Below are positions 8,744 through 16,196 of a DNA stretch of 22,364 nt, one piece after another. The notes beneath the pieces were generated by a model. The model saw only the letters and a program-made list of their open reading frames with translations. It had not been told where the DNA came from and searched no databases. The DNA is from Actinomycetota bacterium. Its GTDB lineage: Bacteria > Actinomycetota > Actinomycetes > Mycobacteriales > Mycobacteriaceae. The DNA lies in assembly GCA_005787665.1 (NCBI GenBank), contig SYAB01000114.1:1-22364 (forward strand), given 5' to 3'. How positions within the stretch are numbered: the first letter of the stretch is position 1; each line of letters starts with the position of its first letter. Both the position numbers and the translations under genes were made by a program.

Positions 8744-9439
8744 ATGGAGAAGATCATTGTCGCGCTTCGGCGTTCGGACAGCGACGACCAGTGGGTGACC
8801 CGGCTGTGCGGGCCGGTGACCGATGAATTGCTCACCCTCGATCTTCCCGGGGTGAGCGTCAACGTCCGCGATGCCGCAGTGCGCGATTCGCTGATGACAC
8901 TGACCACCCTGAACCCGCCGGTGCAGGCCCTGGTGAGCCTGTGGACCCGGCAGCACTACGGGGACGCGGTACGGGCCGCACTGGAGGTGCTGAGCGGGAC
9001 GGTCGACAGTTTGGCCGCCTACCTGGTCACCGAATCGGTGCCGATGCCGCCGCCGCCGACCCCGCCGGGCGAGCGCGCACCCGGGTTGGCCAATATCGCA
9101 CTGCTGCGCCGCCCGACCGATATGGACGAGACCACCTGGCTGCGCCGCTGGCAGCATGATCACACCCCGGTGGCCATCGCCACCCAGTCGACATTCGGCT
9201 ACGTGCAGAACTACGTGGTGCGGCCGTTGACCGCAGACGCCCCGGCGGTGTCGGCCATCGTCGAGGAGTTGTTCCCGATCGAGGCGGTCAGCAGCCTGCA
9301 CGCCTTCTTCGGGGCCGCCGACGACGCCGATCTCACCGACCGGATGGGCGCGATGATCGCCAGTACCTCCGCGTTCGGCGCCAACGAGAACATCGACACC
9401 GTCGCGACCGGACGCTACGTGTTCCGCAGTCCGTTCTAA
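8744..9439 (+). CDS. EthD-domain protein (dimeric alpha/beta barrel)
   Basis: The product has 231 aa from ATG 8744. The C-terminal half contains IALLRRPTDMDETTWLRRWQHDHTPVA (about 118-144), the pattern of EthD proteins, and the N-terminal half begins with the similar strand IIVALRR, suggesting two tandem ferredoxin-like halves joined by a Pro-rich linker (about 99-111, MPPPPTPPGE). EthD relatives occur beside P450, thioesterase and crotonase genes and are usually of undefined function; some are accessory to degradation pathways. The gene sits 21 bases after the thioesterase and 10 bases before the crotonase gene on the same strand, so an operon is likely. The function is not defined by the sequence. 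Confidence 0.78.
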   Translation: MEKIIVALRRSDSDDQWVTRLCGPVTDELLTLDLPGVSVNVRDAAVRDSLMTLTTLNPPVQALVSLWTRQHYGDAVRAALEVLSGTVDSLAAYLVTESVPMPPPPTPPGERAPGLANIALLRRPTDMDETTWLRRWQHDHTPVAIATQSTFGYVQNYVVRPLTADAPAVSAIVEELFPIEAVSSLHAFFGAADDADLTDRMGAMIASTSAFGANENIDTVATGRYVFRSPF

Positions 9440-9449
9440 GCTGCTGCGG

Positions 9450-10205
9450 ATGACGCTGCTCATCGCCGACCACAATCGGGTTCGCACCCTGACGCTGAAC
9501 CGGCCCGATGCCCTCAACGCCTTCAACGAGGCCCTCTACGACGCGACTACCGAGGCACTCACGGCCGCCGCGGGGGACCCGGAGGTGGCGGTGGTCGTGA
9601 TCACCGGCGCCGGCCGGGCGTTCAGCGCGGGCCAGGACCTCACCGAGATGCAGGCCCGGATCACCGATCCGGAATTCACCCCGGGCGCCCATGGATTCCC
9701 CGGCCTGATCGACGCGCTGGCGGGTTTTCCCAAACCCCTTCTCTGCGCGGTCAACGGACTCGGGGTGGGACTCGGAGCGACCATCCTGGGCTTTGCCGAC
9801 CTCGCCTTCATGTCCTCGGCCGCGAGGCTGAAGTGTCCCTTCACCAGCCTGGGAGTGGCCCCCGAGGCGGCGTCGTCCTACCTGCTGCCCCGACTGGTCG
9901 GCCGGCAGAACGCCGCCTGGCTGCTGCTGTCCTCGGAGTGGGTCGACGCCGCCGAGGCCCACCGGATGGGCCTGGTGTGGAAGGTGTGCGAACCCGAGGA
10001 CCTGCTCTCCGAGGTCCGCCGGCGAGCGGAGATCCTGGCGGCCAAACCCCTGGCCAGTCTGGTCGCGGTCAAGGGGGCCATGGCCGAACCGGACCGCGCG
10101 GGGGTCGCGGCGGCCCGCGCCCGGGAGGACCGCTATTTCGCCGAGATGATGGGTGCGCCGGCCAACGCCGACGCACTCGCCGAGTTCAATCGCGGCGGGT
10201 CCTAG
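9450..10205 (+). CDS. Enoyl-CoA hydratase/isomerase (crotonase) family, isomerase-like active site
   Basis: The product has 251 aa from ATG 9450. It has the crotonase pattern LNRPDALNAFNEAL (16-29), oxyanion-hole segments AFSAGQDLTEM (57-67) and NGLGVGLGATI (102-112), and the active-site loop PFTSLGVAPEAASSYLLPRLVG (130-151). In classical hydratases two Glu act; here the first position is occupied by the PFTSLG segment and only E139 of the PEAASS motif is seen. That is the arrangement of delta3,delta2-enoyl-CoA isomerases of the ECI2 type (PFSxLGxSPEGCSSY), so double-bond isomerisation in beta-oxidation is the better guess. The gene is the last of the three-gene plus-strand cluster. Its TAG shares the tetranucleotide CTAG with the convergent bfd stop. 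Confidence 0.88.
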   Translation: MTLLIADHNRVRTLTLNRPDALNAFNEALYDATTEALTAAAGDPEVAVVVITGAGRAFSAGQDLTEMQARITDPEFTPGAHGFPGLIDALAGFPKPLLCAVNGLGVGLGATILGFADLAFMSSAARLKCPFTSLGVAPEAASSYLLPRLVGRQNAAWLLLSSEWVDAAEAHRMGLVWKVCEPEDLLSEVRRRAEILAAKPLASLVAVKGAMAEPDRAGVAAARAREDRYFAEMMGAPANADALAEFNRGGS

Positions 10206-10393
10206 CCGACGGCGGCAGCCAACCGGGAGGTGGCGGCGTGGGCCTCGAGCATGGCCTTGAGGTTGCGCAGGCAGCGCCCGCAGTCCAGTCCCGCCCCGCA
10301 CGCCTCGGCGACCTGCTTGGAGGTGGAAGCGCCGCGGGCGATGGCCTCGCCGACCGTCGCACAGGTGGTACCGGAGCACAGGCAGACGTACAT
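10202..10393 (-). CDS. bfd: Bacterioferritin-associated ferredoxin, [2Fe-2S]
   Basis: The product has 63 aa from ATG 10393, preceded by GGAAGGA. The cluster ligands C4, C6, C38 and C41 sit at exactly the positions known for Bfd of E. coli and Pseudomonas; C11 and C32 are additional. Bfd binds bacterioferritin near the haem and donates electrons to reduce stored Fe(III), releasing Fe(II) to the cytosol. It is divergent from bfrA, its expected partner, across a 118-base gap holding two IdeR-like boxes. A TAGGCT -10-like element for this gene (minus strand, 10427-10432) lies inside the first box, so iron-replete repression by IdeR is likely (inference). Confidence 0.93.
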   Translation of the reverse strand: MYVCLCSGTTCATVGEAIARGASTSKQVAEACGAGLDCGRCLRNLKAMLEAHAATSRLAAAVG

Positions 10394-10419
10394 CGCAATC
10401 CTTCCGGCGAACGGCCAGT

Positions 10420-10438
10420 CAAGGTCAGCCTAACCAAA
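10420..10438. promoter_or_regulatory. IdeR (iron-dependent regulator) box 1, bfd-proximal
   Basis: CAAGGTCAGCCTAACCAAA matches the IdeR consensus TTAGGTTAGGCTAACCTAA at 14 of 19 positions by eye. It overlaps a TAGGCT -10-like element reading toward bfd. It begins 20 bases before the second box, about two helical turns. Confidence 0.8.
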
Positions 10439-10439
10439 C

Positions 10440-10458
10440 TAAGGTGAGCCTACACCAG
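10440..10458. promoter_or_regulatory. IdeR box 2, bfrA-proximal
   Basis: TAAGGTGAGCCTACACCAG matches the IdeR consensus at about 12 of 19 positions, with the AAGGT-AGCCTA core intact. Its centre is about 39 bases upstream of the start predicted from TAGACT at 10476-10481. Tandem iron boxes upstream of bfrA, with positive control by IdeR, are described for M. tuberculosis. Confidence 0.7.
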
Positions 10459-10475
10459 GGCGGTCGGCCCGCGTC

Positions 10476-10481
10476 TAGACT
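10476..10481 (+). promoter_or_regulatory. Candidate -10 element of bfrA (TAGACT)
   Basis: TAGACT fits the mycobacterial TAnnnT -10 pattern and would give an untranslated leader of about 24 bases ending in the GAGGAG ribosome site of bfrA. No recognisable -35 is present at the right distance, consistent with activator dependence. Confidence 0.5.
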
Positions 10482-10511
10482 GAGGGCCCCGAGGCAAAGC
10501 GAGGAGTGGCA

Positions 10512-10991
10512 ATGCAGGGAGATCCCGAGGTTCTCAAACTGCTCAACGAGCAGCTGACCAGCGAACTGACCGCCATCAACCAGTACTTCCTGCATTCGAA
10601 GATGCAGGAGAGCTGGGGTTTCACCGAACTCGCCAAACACACCCGTGCCGAATCGTTCGAGGAGATGGTCCACGCCGAGAAGATCACCGACCGGATCCTG
10701 CTGCTCGACGGCCTGCCCAACTACCAGCGGATCGGTTCGCTGCGGATCGGCCAGACGCTGCGCGAACAGTTCGAGAGCGACCTCGCGATCGAACACGAGG
10801 TGGTGGCCCGGCTCAAACCCGGCATCGCGATGTGCCGGGACAAGCACGACACCACCACCGCGATCCTGTTCGAGGAGATCCTCGCCGACGAGGAAGGCCA
10901 CATCGACTACCTCGAGACGCAGCTCGCCCTGATGGACAAGCTCGGCGAAGGGCTGTACTGCGCGCAGTGCGTGGCCCGGCCGCCAAGCTGA
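10512..10991 (+). CDS. bfrA: Bacterioferritin BfrA (haem-containing iron storage)
   Basis: The product has 159 aa from ATG 10512, with GAGGAG five bases upstream; a GTG at 10506 lies inside that ribosome site and is rejected. Length and sequence match M. tuberculosis BfrA closely. The ferroxidase-centre ligands are all in place: E18, E51, H54, E94, E127 and H130; M52 is the axial haem ligand at the subunit interface. It assembles into a 24-mer that oxidises Fe(II) and stores it as a ferric mineral. It is divergent from bfd, which would reduce and mobilise that mineral, and the gap between them holds tandem IdeR boxes. An AhpD-like gene follows after 34 bases. Confidence 0.97.
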   Translation: MQGDPEVLKLLNEQLTSELTAINQYFLHSKMQESWGFTELAKHTRAESFEEMVHAEKITDRILLLDGLPNYQRIGSLRIGQTLREQFESDLAIEHEVVARLKPGIAMCRDKHDTTTAILFEEILADEEGHIDYLETQLALMDKLGEGLYCAQCVARPPS

Positions 10992-11013
10992 ACCGGTCCC
11001 GGGTTTCGCCCAC

Positions 11014-11019
11014 TACCAT
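11014..11019 (+). promoter_or_regulatory. Candidate -10 (TACCAT) for a leaderless transcript
   Basis: TACCAT fits TAnnnT and ends six bases before ATG 11026, which has no ribosome-binding site upstream. Transcription would start at the initiation codon. Confidence 0.4.
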
Positions 11020-11025
11020 CTGGCC

Positions 11026-11520
11026 ATGAGCCGAATCGGAGATTTCGCCGACGATGACGTGGCGGGGTGGATCGCGCTGTCTCCCGATCTGGGAACGGCC
11101 ATGGCCGGGTTCAGCAGTGCCGTCTACAACCGCAACCGGCTGCCGATGCGGGTCCGGGAGGTCGCCCGCATCGTGACCGCCCTCGACAACGAATGCGTGG
11201 TGTGTGTCAACACCCGCGATGCCGACGGCCCGGCGGCCGGTGTCGACGAAGACCTCTACGCGCATGCAACGCAGTGGCGCACCTGGCCGGGCTACTCCGA
11301 GCAGGAGCGCCTGGCGGCGGAGTTCGCGCACCGGTTCGCCACCGAGCACACCAGCCTCCGTGACGATGACGAGTTCTGGCAACGCTGCCGGGAGCACTTT
11401 TCCGACGAACTCCTGGCCGACCTCGCCATGTCCTGCGCGATGTGGCTCGGGATGGGCCGGATGCTGCGCACCCTCGATATGGGCCAGGCCTGCCGGATCA
11501 CGCTGCCGAGCCGGGCGTGA
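11026..11520 (+). CDS. Carboxymuconolactone decarboxylase/AhpD-like family protein
   Basis: The product has 164 aa from ATG 11026. It has the all-helical AhpD-like pattern with RVREVARIVTALDNECVVCVNTR (about 42-64), carrying a CxxC pair C57/C60. In AhpD a His four residues after the second Cys relays protons; here that position is R64, so peroxidase-type chemistry may differ. The second half (FAHRFATEH, about 104-112, and the helical segment after it) is typical of the family. Proteins of this type act as thiol peroxidases or adaptors, or as carboxymuconolactone decarboxylases; nothing here fixes the substrate. It ends in GTGA, where glnA3 may start, so translation is probably coupled to glnA3. 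Confidence 0.82.
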   Translation: MSRIGDFADDDVAGWIALSPDLGTAMAGFSSAVYNRNRLPMRVREVARIVTALDNECVVCVNTRDADGPAAGVDEDLYAHATQWRTWPGYSEQERLAAEFAHRFATEHTSLRDDDEFWQRCREHFSDELLADLAMSCAMWLGMGRMLRTLDMGQACRITLPSRA

Positions 11521-12842
11521 CCATGCTGCCGGAGGCAGCCGGCCACGGAATCGTCATCGGCACGATCGTCAATCCGGCCGGACTCACCCTGGCCAAAGTG
11601 GTCTCCGCCGATGCCGCAGCCAAATTCGCCGATCCCGGACTCGGCGCCAGTCCGACGTGGCACGGCTTCGCCATCGACCGCGCCGGGATCGCCTTCACCG
11701 ATTCGATCAGTGTGGTCGGCGACGAACGGCTGCGGATAGACCGGCATGCGATGCGCGTGATCGACGACGGCATCGCCTGGGCGCCGGCGTCGTTCTTCGA
11801 TCAGGACGGTAACCCGGTGGCGGCATGCACCCGGGGAACGTTGGGGCGCATGGAATCCCGCCTCGAAGAGGCCGGGTTGCGCGCACTGGTCGGACACGAG
11901 ATCGAATTCCTGCTGGTCGACCCCGCCGGAAACCGGCTACCGGGACAGTTGTGGGCCCAGTACGGACTGGCTGGCGTGCTCGAATACGAGGGCTTCGTCC
12001 GGGATGTGATGGCGGCGCTGACCGCAGCCGGGGTGGCGGTCGAACAGTTCCATCCGGAATACGGCGTGAATCAGTTCGAGATGTCGCTGGCCCCGACGGC
12101 CCCGGTAGCGGCCGCGGATCAACTGGTTCTCGCCCGGATCGTGACCGGCCGGGTCGCACGCCGCCATGGGATGCGGGTGAGTTTTTCGCCGGTGCCGTTC
12201 GCCGGCAGCGTGGGATCGGGTGCCCACCAGCACTTTTCGCTGTTGAGGCAGCACACCCCGCTCTTCTCCGGCGGCCCGGGTCCACACGGGCTCACCCCCG
12301 ACGGCGCGGCGGCGATCGGCGGGGTCCTCTCGGGTCTGGCCGATGCACAACTGGCATTCTGCGGCTCGATCGTGTCCGGGCTGAGGATGCAGCCGGGCAA
12401 CTGGGCCGGCGCCTACGCCTGCTGGGGCACGGAGAACCGCGAGGCCGCGGTGCGATTCCTGCCGCACACCCACGGAAACCCGCACGGCGCCAACGCCGAA
12501 GTCAAGATCGTCGACCCGTCCGCCGACCCGTATCTGGCCAGCGCCGCGATCCTGGGTTTGGCCCTCGACGGAATCGAACGGGGCGCCGCGCTGCCTCCGG
12601 AGATCACCGTGGACCCGCACACCCTCTCCGAGTCCGACCGGGAAGCGGCCGGTGTCACACAGCTGTCCCACCGCCAGTCCGACGCCATTGCCGCACTGGC
12701 GGATGCACGACGCCTCCGGGACATCCTCGGCGACCCGGTCGTGGACGCACTGGTGGCGGTCCGGCGCTACGAACAACAGCACTACGGCGGTCTGGACGAC
12801 GAGGAACTGACCGACAGATTCCGGATGTCCTGGAGCCTGTGA
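11517..12842 (+). CDS. glnA3: Glutamine synthetase-like ligase GlnA3
   Basis: The product is 441 aa from GTG 11517 (GTGA overlap with the upstream gene) or 439 aa from ATG 11523; both are in frame and the overlap pattern favours the first. Type I glutamine synthetase motifs are visible: HEIEFLLVD, HPEYGVNQFE, GSGAHQHFSL, RMQPGNWAGAYACWGTENREAAVRF and KIVDPSADPYLASAAILGLALDG. The N-terminal segment NPAGLTLAK and overall sequence match mycobacterial GlnA3 (Rv1878). The canonical adenylylation motif is absent. GlnA3 enzymes of actinobacteria glutamylate polyamines rather than make glutamine from ammonia; applying this here is inference. The next gene, an amidohydrolase, overlaps it by GTGA, giving a split FluG-like pair. 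Confidence 0.93.
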   Translation: MTMLPEAAGHGIVIGTIVNPAGLTLAKVVSADAAAKFADPGLGASPTWHGFAIDRAGIAFTDSISVVGDERLRIDRHAMRVIDDGIAWAPASFFDQDGNPVAACTRGTLGRMESRLEEAGLRALVGHEIEFLLVDPAGNRLPGQLWAQYGLAGVLEYEGFVRDVMAALTAAGVAVEQFHPEYGVNQFEMSLAPTAPVAAADQLVLARIVTGRVARRHGMRVSFSPVPFAGSVGSGAHQHFSLLRQHTPLFSGGPGPHGLTPDGAAAIGGVLSGLADAQLAFCGSIVSGLRMQPGNWAGAYACWGTENREAAVRFLPHTHGNPHGANAEVKIVDPSADPYLASAAILGLALDGIERGAALPPEITVDPHTLSESDREAAGVTQLSHRQSDAIAALADARRLRDILGDPVVDALVAVRRYEQQHYGGLDDEELTDRFRMSWSL

Positions 12843-13987
12843 CCGTCCTGCCGGCACTCGCCGAGACCATCAACGCGCTGGCCCTCGTCGACAACCACGT
12901 CCACGGCTACCGGCGGTCGGTCGCGGACCGCCGGGACTTCGAGAACCGGCTCAACGAGGCGAACATCGAACCGCTGGCCGACTTCGACTCCGGCTTCGAC
13001 ACCCAACTGGGATTCGCGGTGCGGGCGCACTGCGCACCGCTACTGGGACTTCCGGCCCACGCCGACCCACAGACCTATTGGGACCGGCGAGCCACCCTGG
13101 GCGAGGCCGATCTGGCCGGGCTGTTCCTGCCGGCAGCGGGGGTGAGTGACTGGCTGGTGGACACCGGCCTGCCCGACGCCGCCGGGCCGGACGAGATGGC
13201 CGCGGCATCGGGAGGTGCGGCTCACGAGGTGGTACGCATCGAGCAGATCGCCGAACAGGCGGCCGCCCGGCCCGGCGACTACGCGGACAACTTCCGCGAG
13301 ATCCTCAATGGCCGAGCCGCGGGCGCGGTTGCGACGAAGACCGTCCTGGCCTATCGGGGCGGGTTCGAGGGCGACCTCTCCGCACCGCCGGCCGCCGACG
13401 TGGCCGACGCCGCCGCCCGGTGGCGCGACGCGGGCGCCGTGCGACTGCGAGACCGGGTGCTGTTGCGGTTCGGGCTGCATGAGGCGCTGCGGCTGGGCAA
13501 GCCGTTACAGATCCACGTCGGTCTCGGCGACCGGGACTGCGACCTGCACCGCACCAACCCGATGCATCTGCTGGACTTCCTGAGGCGGGCCGGGAGCACC
13601 CCGATCGTGCTCCTGCACTGCTATCCCTTCGAACGCGAAGCCGGCTATCTGGCCCAGGCCTTCAACAATGTGCACCTCGACGTCGGGCTGAGCGTGAATC
13701 ATCTGGGCGCCCGGGCGGCGGCGTTCATCGGCCGCACCCTCGAACTCGCGCCGTTCCGCAAGATCCTGTACTCCTCGGACGCCTACGGGCCGCCCGAGTT
13801 GCACTACCTGGGGTCGCGGCTGTGGCGGGACGGTATCGCCGAGGTCTTGAGCGGTTTCGTCGACCGTTCGCAGTGGAGCCTCGCGGATGCCCTCCGGGTC
13901 GCCGGTCTGATCGGCCGGGACAACGCGATCCGCCTCTACCGACTGCCCGCCGGCTCAGATCAGACCGGTCGCGTCGAATATCCATGA
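12839..13987 (+). CDS. Amidohydrolase (Rv1879 type), partner of GlnA3
   Basis: The product has 382 aa from GTG 12839, which overlaps the glnA3 stop (GTGA). A longer open frame reaches back to 11825 but that part is only a shadow of glnA3. It is a metal-dependent TIM-barrel hydrolase: VDNHVHG near the start supplies the HxH ligands (H20, H22), followed by LQIHVGLGDRD, VLLHCYPF and ILYSSDAYGPPELHYLG, which place the later His and Asp ligands. The length matches Rv1879 (about 378 aa). In fungi the same two domains, amidohydrolase and type I glutamine synthetase, are fused in FluG. A role in hydrolysing a gamma-glutamyl or related amide formed by GlnA3 is inference. The last 33 bases overlap the convergent SnoaL-like gene. 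Confidence 0.88.
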   Translation: MTVLPALAETINALALVDNHVHGYRRSVADRRDFENRLNEANIEPLADFDSGFDTQLGFAVRAHCAPLLGLPAHADPQTYWDRRATLGEADLAGLFLPAAGVSDWLVDTGLPDAAGPDEMAAASGGAAHEVVRIEQIAEQAAARPGDYADNFREILNGRAAGAVATKTVLAYRGGFEGDLSAPPAADVADAAARWRDAGAVRLRDRVLLRFGLHEALRLGKPLQIHVGLGDRDCDLHRTNPMHLLDFLRRAGSTPIVLLHCYPFEREAGYLAQAFNNVHLDVGLSVNHLGARAAAFIGRTLELAPFRKILYSSDAYGPPELHYLGSRLWRDGIAEVLSGFVDRSQWSLADALRVAGLIGRDNAIRLYRLPAGSDQTGRVEYP

Positions 13988-14404
13988 CGTGTCGGCGGAT
14001 TGGAGTTGTTCCATCCAGTCCGGCGGCGCATGGTTCAACAGCGCGCCGAAATCCCAGTAGTCCTTCCACAGGGTGATCGCGCCGTCAGCCACCTTGTGCA
14101 CCGTGACGAACTGGAGCACGGCAGTCTCACCGGAGGTCCACGTCCAGGTCTCCGAATGCTCGTAGAGGACGTCGGTGCCGTTACTCACCAGCACCCCGTC
14201 GTGGTTCTCGTAACCTGCCAGCGGAGCCAGGCCGACCTGCAGGCGTTTGACGATGTCGTCGGGCCCGCGCGCCGCGGCCGCCGGCCCAACCGGCATGTCC
14301 ACGTAGATGCAGTCCTGCGCGAGGAAGGGCTTCAGCGCATCCCAGTCCCGAGCAGAGAGCGCCCGCCACATACCCAGGACGGTCGACTGCGCCTCAGCAG
14401 GCAT
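13955..14404 (-). CDS. SnoaL/NTF2-like fold protein
   Basis: The product has 149 aa from ATG 14404, 11 bases inside the end of the upstream amidohydrolase gene, so the two are coupled. It has the cone-shaped SnoaL/limonene-epoxide-hydrolase pattern: MWRALSARDWDALKPFLAQDCIYVDMPVGP at the start, a central stretch of strands, and ITLWKDYWDFGAL (110-122). The Arg-x-Asp pair of limonene-1,2-epoxide hydrolase is not evident (HSE at 83-85), while the WKDYWD Asp residues are. It may be a cyclase, isomerase or hydrolase acting on an oxidised lipid or terpenoid made by the P450s of the same operon; that is inference. It is the last gene of the minus-strand operon. Confidence 0.8.
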   Translation of the reverse strand: MPAEAQSTVLGMWRALSARDWDALKPFLAQDCIYVDMPVGPAAAARGPDDIVKRLQVGLAPLAGYENHDGVLVSNGTDVLYEHSETWTWTSGETAVLQFVTVHKVADGAITLWKDYWDFGALLNHAPPDWMEQLQSADTSWIFDATGLI

Positions 14405-16163
14405 GGACGGGCACCTCCGAGCGCTGTCCGGCCCGCAGGAAGCTGCCGGTCCGCTCGGCGCCCAACGACGCGGTGGGCACGCCGTCGCGAACCACCGTCC
14501 GCCCGCCGATGAGCACCCGTTTCACCGCGCCGTCATTGCGGTTGACCATCCGCGGCAGGTCGGCGTACTGCGGCACCGGGGACTCGGCGTAGTCGTCGAG
14601 TCGCTCGTCGAGACACTCCGGGTCGAGAATCACCAGGTCGGCGCGGTCACCGATGCGAAGGTGGCCGGCGTCGATGTCATACCAGTCCGCCAGTTCACCG
14701 GTGAGCCGGTGCACCGCCCGCTCGATAGTCATGAAGGGCCGACCGCCGAGTTCGGCGTCGCGAACGTGCCTCAGCAGCCGCAGGCCGAAGTTGTAGAACG
14801 CCATATTGCGCAGGTGCGCACCGGCATCGGAGAAGCCCATCTGGATGCCCTCATCACGGGCCAGTTTCCGCAGCACCTCGGGGCGATGGTTGGAAATGGT
14901 GGTGCGCCAGCGCAGCTTCCGGCCATGCTCCACGACAAGATCGAGGAACGCGTCCACCGGGTGCAGGCCGCCACGCTCCACGCCGACCTGGCCGAAGGAC
15001 TTGCCGATCACCGAGTCGTCGGGACACTCGACGATCTCGGCATCGAAGAAGTCCCGGTGCCAGACGCGCATCCCGAACTTCGCGTCGTAGTCGTCACGGA
15101 ACCGGCGCCGGTAGGCCTCGTCGGCCAGCAGGGCGTTGCGCTCGACCTCGTCGCGCAGATGCAATGCCGCTGCGCCGGAACCGAACTCCTCAAACACCAC
15201 CAGGTCGATCCCGTCGGCGTACACCTCGAACGGCACCGGAAGGTGCTGCCAGCGGAAGTCGCCGCCGAACCGGTTGACCAACCGCGCCAGCGGACCCAGT
15301 ACGGCGATCGCGAACGGGTTGGACTTGACGTCGGCGGCCGAGAGCAGGCTGGTCTTGAGCGCATTGCGCAGCACCGGAAGCGACTGCGCCACCTGGGAGA
15401 GCAGGTTGATCGGGTTCTGGATGTCCGGGCCGGACTGCAGCACCCGACCGCGACGCCGCAGCCGGGACTTCAGCCGCCGCAGTTCGCGGGGCCTGGCGTA
15501 GGTCGAGGGCAGGGTGCGCGACCGGCATGTCTCGCCGTCGATCTTGTCGAAAAGCAGCTGCTGGGAGGACATCCCGAGGAAGCCGGCATCGAGAGCCTCC
15601 TCGAGCATCCGCTCCATCCGGGCCTGCTCGGCGGCGGTGGGGCGGGCCTCCTTACGGGTGGCCCGATCGAGTCCCATGGTCGCGGTGCGCATATCGGAGT
15701 GACCGATGAAGGCCGCGATGTTGGGGCCCAGTGGGCGGGCCTCCAGTGCGGCGACGTACTCGTGCGCCCCGCTCCAGGTCTTGGCGCGGTCGACGGCGTC
15801 GATCACGTGTTCGCGGGGGATCGCCTCGACACGACCGAACAGATCCCCGGCGTCCACTCCGCCGACGTGCACGGTCGACAGCGAGCAGGAGCCGATCAGC
15901 ACCGTCGTGACCCCGTGACGGACCGACTCGGGCAGGCCCGGACCGTCGAGCACCTCGACGTCGTAGTGGGTGTGGATGTCGACGAACCCCGGCAGCACCC
16001 ACTTCCCGGCGGCGTCGATGACGTCGGCACAGCCGGACTCGTCGAGGGCATGCGGGGTCACCGCGACGACGTGGCCGTCCCGGATCCCGATGGTGCGCAC
16101 CGCCGAGGGAGCACCGGTGCCGTCGAACCAGCGGGCATCGCGGATGATCGTGTCGAAGCTCAC
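14394..16163 (-). CDS. N-acyl-D-amino-acid deacylase-like amidohydrolase
   Basis: The product has 589 aa from ATG 16163. Its N-terminus has the beta-sandwich strands and VLPGFVDIHTHYDVEV (56-71) with metal ligands H64 and H66, then C93 in LIGSCSLST, and near the end GFSDAGAHLRN with D446. A C-terminal beta part (RIGDRADLVILD, NDGAVKRVLIGGRTVVRDG) is typical of the D-aminoacylase/dihydroorotase-like group. In the characterised D-aminoacylase two further His ligands lie in the middle; I do not see them in the expected context (about 215-285 contains none), so the chemistry may differ. It lies 33 bases after cyp140 and overlaps the SnoaL-like gene by 11 bases. The substrate is unknown. Confidence 0.85.
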   Translation of the reverse strand: MSFDTIIRDARWFDGTGAPSAVRTIGIRDGHVVAVTPHALDESGCADVIDAAGKWVLPGFVDIHTHYDVEVLDGPGLPESVRHGVTTVLIGSCSLSTVHVGGVDAGDLFGRVEAIPREHVIDAVDRAKTWSGAHEYVAALEARPLGPNIAAFIGHSDMRTATMGLDRATRKEARPTAAEQARMERMLEEALDAGFLGMSSQQLLFDKIDGETCRSRTLPSTYARPRELRRLKSRLRRRGRVLQSGPDIQNPINLLSQVAQSLPVLRNALKTSLLSAADVKSNPFAIAVLGPLARLVNRFGGDFRWQHLPVPFEVYADGIDLVVFEEFGSGAAALHLRDEVERNALLADEAYRRRFRDDYDAKFGMRVWHRDFFDAEIVECPDDSVIGKSFGQVGVERGGLHPVDAFLDLVVEHGRKLRWRTTISNHRPEVLRKLARDEGIQMGFSDAGAHLRNMAFYNFGLRLLRHVRDAELGGRPFMTIERAVHRLTGELADWYDIDAGHLRIGDRADLVILDPECLDERLDDYAESPVPQYADLPRMVNRNDGAVKRVLIGGRTVVRDGVPTASLGAERTGSFLRAGQRSEVPVHAC

Positions 16164-16196
16164 CCGGCCATCATGCCCCGTGATCCCGCCACCGGC

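Noticed and set aside
7925..9526. A 533-codon minus-strand frame opposite the thioesterase and EthD genes.
   Set aside because: The plus strand encodes recognisable hotdog and EthD proteins; the frame is a GC-driven shadow.
11825..12838. N-terminal extension of the amidohydrolase frame through glnA3, which would look like a fusion.
   Set aside because: The extension is Arg/Gly-rich shadow sequence of glnA3; the domain starts at GTG 12839 in the GTGA overlap.
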